Shown in pieces: positions 1-5,389 of a stretch of DNA of 8,251 bases. This stretch comes from an uncultured Phascolarctobacterium sp. (GTDB lineage Bacteria; Bacillota; Negativicutes; Acidaminococcales; Acidaminococcaceae), in the NCBI RefSeq assembly GCF_900753045.1, contig NZ_CAADXO010000010.1:1-8251 (forward strand), in the 5' to 3' direction. The position numbers and the translations under genes were made by a program. Under the pieces are notes generated by a model, which was given only the letters and a program-made list of their open reading frames with translations, did no database searches and was not told the DNA's origin. How positions within the stretch are numbered: position 1 is the stretch's first letter; each line of letters starts with the position of its first letter.

Positions 1-30
1 ATTGTAGCAACTGATGCTTTTAATTTGCAT
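1..30 (-). CDS. possible start of a further downstream ORF (partial, runs off window)
   Basis: Four bases after the mnmA stop codon the minus strand has an ATG at 30-28. It opens a frame reading M-Q-I-K-S-I-S-C-Y-N with no stop before the window edge. The position and strand suit a fourth gene of the nifS-hydE-mnmA operon. However, only ten codons are visible and there is no good ribosome binding site before the ATG: the nearest G-rich run lies inside the mnmA end, well upstream. No function can be given. It may be chance. Confidence 0.25.
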   Translation of the reverse strand, partial: MQIKSISCYN

Positions 31-34
31 GGTA

Positions 35-1108
35 TTATACGATTGTGCCGCCACCGACAACTACATCACCGTCATACATAACAACAGACTGGCCTTTAGT
101 GATAGCGCGCTGAGGCTCGTCAAAAACGAGCTGCAGAGTATCTGCATCAGGCTGGGTAACGGTTGCCCACTGCTCCTGCTGATGGTAGCGGATGCGGGCT
201 TTCACGCGGCGCGGTTCTGTGATGGCGTCGCAGTCTATGAGATTGATGTTCTTGGCTGTAACGTTCTTGGTAAACAGTCCCTCGTTTGTTGTGAGGATAA
301 CAGCATTGGTCTTAGTATCAATCTCTTTAACGTACATAGGCTGCGGCAGCGCCAGGCCAAGGCCTTTGCGCTGGCCGACGGTGTAATGGATAATGCCCTT
401 GTGTCTGCCAAGTACGTTGCCTTCCTCGTCTACAAAGTTGCCGGGCTTGAATTTTCGTCCCAGGCGTGCTTCGATGAAATCAGCGTAGGTGCCGGTCTGG
501 ATAAAGCAGATATCCTGGCTGTCATGCTTTTGAGCGTTGACAAAACCATGCTTTTCAGCAATTTCGCGTACCTGCGTCTTATGCAGACCGCCGAGAGGGA
601 ACATAGCGTGTGCCAGCTGCTCCTGCGTGAGCGAATAAAGCACATAGCTTTGGTCCTTCAAAGGGTCAACAGCCTTGCGCAGCAGGTAGCGTCCCTTAGC
701 TTCATCATAGCTGATTTGCGCATAGTGACCGGTGACAACATAATCACAGCCAAGCTCCTGTGCGCGCACGAAGAGCTGGTCGAATTTCAGATAGCGGTTG
801 CAGTCAATGCAAGGGTTAGGTGTTCTGCCGTTAACGTAAGCGTCAACAAAGCGGTCGATAACGTCGCGCTCAAAGCGATCGGCAAAGTTGAAAACGTAGT
901 AAGGCATGCCAAGGCTGGTTGCTACGCTGCGGGCATCTGCTACATCGTCGATAGAGCAGCAGCTGTTGGCTTTGGAAACGCCGATATCCTCGTTAGCAAA
1001 AAGCTTCATGGTTACGCCGGTGCATTCGTAGCCCTGCTCCAGCATCATCAATGCGGAAACGCTGGAATCAACGCCACCGCTCATGGCGATTAGTGCTTTT
1101 TTGTTCAT
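35..1108 (-). CDS. mnmA: tRNA-specific 2-thiouridylase MnmA
   Basis: Cytoplasmic enzyme that thiolates U34 at the wobble position of Lys, Glu and Gln tRNAs, activating the uridine with ATP and using sulfur that starts from a cysteine desulfurase. The 357-residue length is normal for the family. Visible motifs are the PP-loop SGGVDSS at residues 10-16, NPCIDCN around 98-104, TGHY at 126-129, KDQSYVLY at 151-158, DICFI around 199-203 and the C-terminal GGG barrel end. C103 and C201 align with the catalytic pair C102/C199 of Escherichia coli MnmA. C100 replaces the E. coli Asp99, giving a CxxC plus C arrangement. The start is the ATG at 1108, preceded by AGGAGA about eight bases upstream. It overlaps the hydE stop codon as ATGA, so the two are probably translationally coupled. 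The desulfurase two genes upstream is the likely sulfur donor. Identity is very secure. Confidence 0.97.
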   Translation of the reverse strand: MNKKALIAMSGGVDSSVSALMMLEQGYECTGVTMKLFANEDIGVSKANSCCSIDDVADARSVATSLGMPYYVFNFADRFERDVIDRFVDAYVNGRTPNPCIDCNRYLKFDQLFVRAQELGCDYVVTGHYAQISYDEAKGRYLLRKAVDPLKDQSYVLYSLTQEQLAHAMFPLGGLHKTQVREIAEKHGFVNAQKHDSQDICFIQTGTYADFIEARLGRKFKPGNFVDEEGNVLGRHKGIIHYTVGQRKGLGLALPQPMYVKEIDTKTNAVILTTNEGLFTKNVTAKNINLIDCDAITEPRRVKARIRYHQQEQWATVTQPDADTLQLVFDEPQRAITKGQSVVMYDGDVVVGGGTIV

Positions 1109-2184
1109 AATTTTTCTCCTTCTGGCTTATCTAAAGTGCGGCGTACATCGCCTCTGTCGGTTACTATGTTATAGCCTGCCATTTTTACGCGTGCCTCCAG
1201 ACAGCCACGGCATTGGGCTGCCTCCTCGCCGGTGCAGATTTTGTTGGCGTACAGCTCGTATTTTTTGCGTACTCCTACCGGTGAAAGGTTAGGCATTACA
1301 ACGTTGCCGCCGGCCTGCAGTCCCAGCTCGCGTCCGTTGGGATGGATGGTACCGAGGGCTGTTGTAGAAGGCAGCAGCGCGTAAGGAAAGAGCAGTCGCA
1401 AGATAGATAGCATGCGCAGCGTCTGCTCTAGCGTACCGCTTGGCATATCCTTAAACGGTGTGTGCTCGTGTGTAATATAGGGACCTATGCCAATCATATC
1501 AGGCTGCAGCTTTTGCAGAAAACGCAGGTCGCTGACAAGGTTTTGCGGCGTCTGGTAGGGAGAGCCTACCATGAAGCCGGAGCCAACCTGATAACCTATT
1601 TCCTTAAGGTCGAACAGGCAGCGCTTGCGGTTTTCCAGGCTCATGCAGTCTGGATGCAGCTTAGCGTAATGCTCCGCATCCGCAGTTTCGTGGCGCAGCA
1701 GATAACGGTTGGCGCCTGCATCGAAGTATGCTTGGTAGCTGGCACGGCTTTTTTCGCCGATGGACAGCGTAATGGCACAGTCGGGATGCTGCTGGCGGAT
1801 GGCGCTGACGATGGCGCAGATTTTGTCATCCGTATAATACGCATCCTCGCCGCCTTGCAGCACGAAGGTGCGGAAGCCAAGCCTATAGCCTTCGGCGCAG
1901 CAGGCAAGGATTTCCTCCTGCGTCAGGCGGTAGCGCTCCGCAAGACTGTTGCCGGCGCGGATACCGCAGTAGTAGCAGTTATTTTTGCAGTAATTGGTGA
2001 ATTCAATCAGTCCGCGGATATAGACCTTATCGCCGTAATATTGACGACGTAGTTTATCCGCCTCGCATGCGAGCAGCTTGTTGATGTCAGGTTCAGTGCT
2101 TGTTATCAGCGTCAACAGCTCTGCGTCGCTCAGGTCATGCTCGCAGGCGAGCTTTTTTATTAAATTGGCAGCTGTTGACAGCAT
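1105..2184 (-). CDS. hydE: [FeFe]-hydrogenase H-cluster maturation radical SAM enzyme HydE
   Basis: Radical S-adenosylmethionine enzyme of the BioB/HydE/PylB group. Known HydE proteins act after HydG, processing its iron-carbonyl-cyanide-cysteine product toward the diiron centre of [FeFe]-hydrogenase. The 359 residues fit the family. The cluster motif CxxxCxxC is C66, C70, C73 in the context EFTNYCKNNCYYCGIR. GGED at 111-114 is the SAM-binding region, followed by the HydE-like RYLLRHET (160-167), MVGSPYQT (205-212) and GIGPYI (232-237). C317, C325 and C328 reproduce the C-x7-C-x2-C spacing of the accessory cluster site of Thermotoga maritima HydE, which argues against PylB. The ATG at 2184 follows GGAGG by eight bases; that Shine-Dalgarno lies over the nifS stop, only 4 nt away. 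No hydF, hydG or hydrogenase gene is in the window, so the hydrogenase role rests on family resemblance. Confidence 0.9.
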   Translation of the reverse strand: MLSTAANLIKKLACEHDLSDAELLTLITSTEPDINKLLACEADKLRRQYYGDKVYIRGLIEFTNYCKNNCYYCGIRAGNSLAERYRLTQEEILACCAEGYRLGFRTFVLQGGEDAYYTDDKICAIVSAIRQQHPDCAITLSIGEKSRASYQAYFDAGANRYLLRHETADAEHYAKLHPDCMSLENRKRCLFDLKEIGYQVGSGFMVGSPYQTPQNLVSDLRFLQKLQPDMIGIGPYITHEHTPFKDMPSGTLEQTLRMLSILRLLFPYALLPSTTALGTIHPNGRELGLQAGGNVVMPNLSPVGVRKKYELYANKICTGEEAAQCRGCLEARVKMAGYNIVTDRGDVRRTLDKPEGEKL

Positions 2185-2188
2185 AATT

Positions 2189-3334
2189 TTACCTCCGTAA
2201 GCGGTTTACCGCTTCTGTGACTTTAGTTATAATTGTTTGGACTTCGTCCATGGTATTGTATTCGCACAGCGAAAAGCGCAGGGCGCTTTGAGCCATTTCG
2301 TGGCTCAGACCGAGTGCGAGCAGTACATGGCTGGGTTCGAGCGAGCCTGCGGAGCAGGCAGAGCCGGACGAGCAGCAGATACCTTCATTAGAAAGCAGTG
2401 AAAGCAAAGCTTCACCGTTTACGCCTCGGAAGCTGTAGTTGACAGTACCGGGAAGGCAGTGCTCACGGCTGCCGTTAAAGCTTGCGCCGTCAATTTTATC
2501 TAACCCGTTGCGCAAAGCATCGCGTAAGCCGGTGATATAAGCGGTGTTGGCCTGCATATTTTCCTGTGCGTCCTTAAGCGCTGCTGCAAGACCGATGATT
2601 CCGGGAAGATTTTCCGTACCGGCACGCTTGCCTCTCTCTTGTCCGCCGCCGCGGATAAGGCTTGTAAGTTGGATATTGCTATTGGCAAATAAAAGGCCGA
2701 TGCCTTTAGGTCCATGGAATTTGTGTGCGGAAAGCGAAAGCATATCGATGTTATCGCGCTGTACGTCAATTGTAAGGTGACCTGCGGCCTGCACAGCGTC
2801 AGTATGGAAAAGTATATCGCGCTTGCGGCAGAGCGCACCGATTTCGCGTATAGGCTGGATGGCGCCGGTTTCATTGTTGGCGTACATGACGGAAACAAGG
2901 CAGGTGTGATCTGTAATAGCTTTTGCTACCTGCGTGGCGGTGACGATGCCGTCAGCCTGCGGACGTAGCAGCGTCACTGTAAAGCCTTGTTCCTCCAGCG
3001 CTTCGAGCGTGTGCAAAATAGCGTGATGCTCCATGGCGGTGGAAATGATGTGGCATTTGCCTTGCTTCTTGCCGAGGGCTGCGGCGCTGATAAGCGCCTG
3101 GTTATCTGCTTCGCTGCCACCGGAAGTAAAGAAAACTTCCTTTGGAGCACAGTTCAGTACCTGTGCTGCCTGCTGCCGTGCGCTAAACAAAGCTGCTGCA
3201 CTGCGCTGACCTAAAAGGTGCACGCTGGAAGCATTGGCATATATTTCCTGAAGATAGGGCAGCATTGCCTTGACGGCAACGTCGCTCATTTTAGTTGTAG
3301 CTGCATTATCTGCATAGATAAATTGCTTTTCCAT
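2189..3334 (-). CDS. nifS: cysteine desulfurase, NifS/IscS type (group I)
   Basis: PLP enzyme that removes sulfur from L-cysteine, leaving alanine and a persulfide used for Fe-S clusters and tRNA thiolation. It has 381 residues, close to the usual 380-405. Motifs are YADNAATT at 7-14, FTSGGSEADN at 69-78, H103 (stacks on PLP), NNETG at 153-157, D179 and Q182, the PLP lysine K205 in SAHKFHGPKG, and the catalytic C327 in SSGSACSAGSLEPSHV. The SGSAC loop marks group I (IscS/NifS) rather than SufS. Two extra cysteines, C320 and C321, precede it. No iscU or nifU follows; hydE and mnmA do, so sulfur delivery to MnmA is the best-supported role. The ATG at 3334 lies 14 bases from the AAGGAG Shine-Dalgarno, longer than ideal, but no better in-frame start is visible. 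The choice between the names nifS and iscS is conventional. Confidence 0.95.
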   Translation of the reverse strand: MEKQFIYADNAATTKMSDVAVKAMLPYLQEIYANASSVHLLGQRSAAALFSARQQAAQVLNCAPKEVFFTSGGSEADNQALISAAALGKKQGKCHIISTAMEHHAILHTLEALEEQGFTVTLLRPQADGIVTATQVAKAITDHTCLVSVMYANNETGAIQPIREIGALCRKRDILFHTDAVQAAGHLTIDVQRDNIDMLSLSAHKFHGPKGIGLLFANSNIQLTSLIRGGGQERGKRAGTENLPGIIGLAAALKDAQENMQANTAYITGLRDALRNGLDKIDGASFNGSREHCLPGTVNYSFRGVNGEALLSLLSNEGICCSSGSACSAGSLEPSHVLLALGLSHEMAQSALRFSLCEYNTMDEVQTIITKVTEAVNRLRR

Positions 3335-3384
3335 AATAGTAAAACATTCTCCTTCAATAGCGGAAATCCTGCTTTTACTTTTAT

Positions 3385-3413
3385 ATTATACGCTTACCGG
3401 CGTGAGATTTACA
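3385..3413 (-). promoter_or_regulatory. weak candidate promoter for the nifS-hydE-mnmA operon
   Basis: The minus strand has a perfect TATAAT -10 (3385-3390), about 50 bases before the nifS ATG. The hexamer 17 bp upstream (TGTAAA at 3408-3413) matches TTGACA at only three of six positions, and there is no extended -10 TG. A good -10 with a poor -35 could mean activator dependence, or simply a weak promoter. This is inference from motif matching. Confidence 0.4.
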
Positions 3414-3533
3414 GAGTCAGCGTCTTTTTGCGGCGTATTTTGAGTAAAATTTAATTCCTACTGTATTAATATGTTTCATATGGTACATTACAGACCTTTT
3501 TTTGTCAAGAGAAGAAAATTTTAATTCTTTTTG

Positions 3534-3561
3534 TTGACAGTAAGAAAAAAATCAGTATAAT
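3534..3561 (+). promoter_or_regulatory. sigma-A promoter of cysK
   Basis: A perfect TTGACA (3534-3539) and a perfect TATAAT (3556-3561) are separated by 16 bp, on an A/T-rich background. Transcription should begin near 3568, giving a 5' leader of about 170 nt before the cysK ATG, long enough for leader-based control. The -35 box is also the right arm of an inverted pair TGTCAA/TTGACA, a possible operator. Confidence 0.8.
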
Positions 3562-3625
3562 AATACCTATAAATCATCTATGATTACTAGAGATTACAAA
3601 ACAGAGGAAATGAGGGATTTTACCA

Positions 3626-3658
3626 ATGAGGAGTTTGCATTTTAGTACACGATGTTGA
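3626..3658 (+). CDS. possible cysK leader peptide, 10 codons ending Arg-Cys-stop
   Basis: A small frame within the cysK leader reads M-R-S-L-H-F-S-T-R-C and ends at TGA (3656-3658). A GAGGGA Shine-Dalgarno at 3612-3617 sits eight bases before the ATG, an acceptable spacing. The last sense codon is the only cysteine codon, and the downstream gene makes cysteine. That suggests, but does not prove, that ribosome behaviour at the Cys codon senses cysteinyl-tRNA supply. The stop lies 78 nt before the cysK ATG. No attenuator hairpin with a U-run is visible, so any mechanism would have to work through Rho, RNA stability or translation. A competing 11-codon frame from the ATG at 3610 has its Shine-Dalgarno too close to be convincing. 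Confidence 0.45.
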   Translation: MRSLHFSTRC

Positions 3659-3736
3659 CTTTGATTACCTGTTGATATAAAGCAAAAACTGAACGAAGAA
3701 AATTACTGATATAGAAAGATAAAGGAGCGATTTATT

Positions 3737-4666
3737 ATGGCAATTTATACTAGCATTACTGATTTGATCGGCGGCACTCCGCTGCTGGAGCTGAAAAACT
3801 ACGAAGCTGAAAACAAGCTGGAAGCAAAGATTTTGGGCAAGCTGGAATACTTCAATCCCGCAGGCAGCGTCAAAGATAGAATTGCCAAAGCAATGATTGA
3901 TGATGCAGAGGCTAAAGGTGTTCTTAAGCCGGGGGCTACTATTATTGAGCCCACCAGCGGCAACACCGGTATCGGTTTGGCATCCGTAGCTGCTGCCCGC
4001 GGTTACAAAATTATTTTGACTATGCCTGAAACCATGAGCGTTGAACGCCGCAATCTGCTGAAGGCTTATGGCGCACAGCTGGTTTTGACTGACGGTGCTA
4101 AGGGTATGAAAGGTGCGATTGCTAAAGCGCAGGAGCTAGCAGAAAGCACTCCGAACAGCTTTATCCCCAGCCAGTTCACCAATCCTGCTAACCCTGCAAC
4201 CCACAGAGCATCCACCGGTCCGGAAATCTGGCAGGATACCGAAGGCAAGGTTGATATCTTTGTTGCCGGTGTAGGTACAGGCGGTACTCTTTCCGGTGTA
4301 GGCGGATATCTGAAATCCCAAAATCCCAATGTGAAGGTTGTTGCTGTAGAGCCTGCAGGTTCTCCGGTACTTTCCAAAGGTGTTGCCGGTCCGCATAAAA
4401 TTCAGGGCATCGGCGCAGGCTTTGTACCTGACACCCTGGATACCAAGGTTTATGATGAAATCATTGCCGTTGAAAATGAGGATGCCTTCAAAACCGGTCG
4501 TGCTATTGCCCATAAGGAAGGCGTGCTGATAGGCATTTCCTCCGGTGCTGCTGTATATGCGGCAACTGTGCTGGCAAAACGTCCGGAAAACAAGGGCAAG
4601 CTTATCGTAGCGCTGCTGCCTGATACCGGTGAGCGTTATCTCTCCACTCCGTTATTTGCTGAATAA
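3737..4666 (+). CDS. cysK: cysteine synthase A (O-acetylserine sulfhydrylase)
   Basis: Cytoplasmic PLP enzyme that makes L-cysteine from O-acetyl-L-serine and sulfide. The 309 residues match CysK (about 305-325). Motifs are IGGTPL at 11-16, the PLP lysine K46 in NPAGSVKDR, the substrate loop TSGNTG at 73-78, the PLP phosphate loop GVGTGGT at 178-184, GISSGAA at 266-272 and the C-terminal LPDTGERYLST at 294-304. NPAGSVKDR and the complete substrate loop favour CysK over a cystathionine beta-synthase. The start follows AAAGGAG (3721-3727) by nine bases. The gene has its own promoter and terminator, so it is monocistronic. It lies opposite the cysteine desulfurase operon and is convergent with an Rrf2 regulator, a sulfur-metabolism neighbourhood. 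CysK in Bacillota is commonly repressed by the Rrf2 protein CymR; whether that applies here is inference. Confidence 0.97.
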   Translation: MAIYTSITDLIGGTPLLELKNYEAENKLEAKILGKLEYFNPAGSVKDRIAKAMIDDAEAKGVLKPGATIIEPTSGNTGIGLASVAAARGYKIILTMPETMSVERRNLLKAYGAQLVLTDGAKGMKGAIAKAQELAESTPNSFIPSQFTNPANPATHRASTGPEIWQDTEGKVDIFVAGVGTGGTLSGVGGYLKSQNPNVKVVAVEPAGSPVLSKGVAGPHKIQGIGAGFVPDTLDTKVYDEIIAVENEDAFKTGRAIAHKEGVLIGISSGAAVYAATVLAKRPENKGKLIVALLPDTGERYLSTPLFAE

Positions 4667-4704
4667 GCAGATAAAATACATATCACATCCCATTTCCTAA
4701 CCCG

Positions 4705-4740
4705 AAGAAAGCAGTCTGCGCGGACTGCTTTCTTTTATTT
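4705..4740 (+). terminator. rho-independent terminator of cysK
   Basis: A perfect stem of at least 11 bp (AGAAAGCAGTC at 4706-4716 with GACTGCTTTCT at 4723-4733), extended by one A-T pair, encloses the 6-nt loop TGCGCG. It runs into TTTTATTT. It starts about 40 nt after the cysK stop. Confidence 0.9.
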
Positions 4741-4747
4741 AGAGCGC

Positions 4748-4779
4748 AAAAAACCGCCGGCTTTCTGCAACCGGCGGTT
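4748..4779 (-). terminator. rho-independent terminator of the Rrf2 gene
   Basis: AACCGCCGG (4752-4760) pairs with CCGGCGGTT (4771-4779) across a 10-nt loop. On the minus strand the GC-rich stem is followed by a run of T (the A-run at 4748-4753 on the plus strand). It lies immediately after the Rrf2 stop codon and tail-to-tail with the cysK terminator. Confidence 0.9.
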
Positions 4780-4784
4780 AAGCA

Positions 4785-5222
4785 TTAAATCGAATAATTA
4801 TCAATGCTGCGAGCTTTATAATTGTCGAGAATATCCTGCAGCGTGATATTGTCCAGATAGTCTGCAATAACCTTGTTCAGGCCCTGCCATAGCGGCAAGG
4901 TAATGCATTCGTTGCGGCGTTCGCAGCCCACAGGGTTAAAGTCCAGACAAGCTACCGGTGTAAGGTTGCCTTCTGTCAGGCGCAGGATGCTGCCGACAGT
5001 ATACTCACGCGGTGCGTTTACCAGACGGTAACCGCCCTGAAAGCCACGGTTGGCCTGCAGGAAGTTGGATTTATTCAGAATAGGCACAATCTGCTCCAGA
5101 TATTTTTTGGAAATGTTTTGTCTTGCCGCAATGTCCTTGAGGGCAACAAAGCCGTTTTGCTGATGCTCTGCCAGATCCAGCATCATGCGCAGGGCATAGC
5201 GTCCTTTAGTTGATATTTTCAT
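4785..5222 (-). CDS. Rrf2-family transcriptional regulator (IscR/CymR-like)
   Basis: A 145-residue DNA-binding protein of the Rrf2 family. The N-terminal MKISTKGRYALRMMLDLA is the family signature. The winged helix-turn-helix spans roughly residues 1-70, with the recognition helix near ISKKYLEQIV (37-46) and the wing RGFQGGYRL (59-67). C92, C100 and C106 fall where IscR carries its [2Fe-2S] cysteines (C92, C98, C104 in E. coli), but the first spacing is seven residues rather than five. The residue matching IscR His107 is a leucine. A cluster or redox sensor is therefore possible but not assured. The ATG follows the Shine-Dalgarno AAAGGTGGAG. Its neighbours (cysK, the desulfurase operon) suggest control of cysteine or Fe-S metabolism, as for CymR or IscR. 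The promoter spacer contains a perfect inverted repeat that may be its own operator. The specific orthology is unresolved, so no symbol is given. Confidence 0.9.
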   Translation of the reverse strand: MKISTKGRYALRMMLDLAEHQQNGFVALKDIAARQNISKKYLEQIVPILNKSNFLQANRGFQGGYRLVNAPREYTVGSILRLTEGNLTPVACLDFNPVGCERRNECITLPLWQGLNKVIADYLDNITLQDILDNYKARSIDNYSI

Positions 5223-5273
5223 TGATTCTCCACCTTTGAGTTAAACTCGGTAATTATCTATAAACCTACTTAA

Positions 5274-5302
5274 ATTATATGCTATTATGGATAATAAGTC
5301 AA
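5274..5302 (-). promoter_or_regulatory. sigma-A promoter of the Rrf2 gene
   Basis: On the minus strand TTGACT (5297-5302) and TATAAT (5274-5279) are separated by exactly 17 bp, which is near consensus. The predicted start is near 5267, giving a leader of about 45 nt. Confidence 0.8.
5283..5296. promoter_or_regulatory. candidate operator: perfect inverted repeat inside the Rrf2 promoter spacer
   Basis: TATTAT-GG-ATAATA is a perfect 6+2+6 inverted repeat. It occupies almost exactly the 17-bp spacer between the -35 and -10 of the Rrf2 gene, where a bound dimer would block RNA polymerase. Rrf2 proteins often regulate their own genes, so autorepression is a reasonable inference. AT-rich palindromes can also arise by chance. 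Confidence 0.4.
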
Positions 5303-5389
5303 ATCGAGGAGGCTGGGAGAGCGGAATAATAAGCAGCAGGCGGAAGTGTTTATGGATAGGGAGATTTTTATAAAGGGAATGTACAGCTT

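Larger units (their letters stand above)
3335..3736. other. 402-bp divergent nifS/cysK control region
   Basis: No long gene lies here. From left to right I see: the nifS Shine-Dalgarno (3349-3353); a TATAAT on the minus strand (3385-3390); an AT-rich stretch with TATTAATA and an imperfect dyad CTGTA...TACAG (3461-3493); a T-run; a TGTCAA...TTGACA inverted pair (3503-3539); the cysK promoter (3534-3561); a leader carrying three GATTAC copies; a possible 10-codon leader peptide (3626-3658); and a purine-rich, C-poor stretch up to the cysK Shine-Dalgarno at 3721-3727. I found no T-box, S-box or other known riboswitch signature and no intrinsic terminator in the leader. Confidence 0.7.

Noticed and set aside
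14..1093. A 359-codon open frame on the plus strand opposite mnmA
   Set aside because: It is the antisense shadow of mnmA, which has every family motif. The plus-strand translation shows no recognisable domain and no Shine-Dalgarno.
1462..2052. A 196-codon plus-strand frame opposite hydE
   Set aside because: It is fully inside hydE, with no ribosome binding site and alanine/valine-rich antisense composition; a shadow of the real gene.
2344..2377. C320 and C321 before the catalytic C327 of the desulfurase as a novel redox switch
   Set aside because: I believe a cysteine-rich stretch before SSGSAC recurs in Bacillota group I desulfurases, so it is not distinctive enough to claim.
3610..3645. 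11-codon frame M-R-D-F-T-N-E-E-F-A-F in the cysK leader
   Set aside because: The nearest Shine-Dalgarno (GAGG at 3604-3607) is only two bases from the ATG, and the frame has no Cys codon. The overlapping frame at 3626 is better supported.
3568..3736. T-box or SAM riboswitch in the cysK leader
   Set aside because: There is no AGGGTGGTACCGCG-type T-box sequence, no S-box core, and no terminator hairpin with a U-run. The stretch before cysK is C-poor and lacks strong stems.
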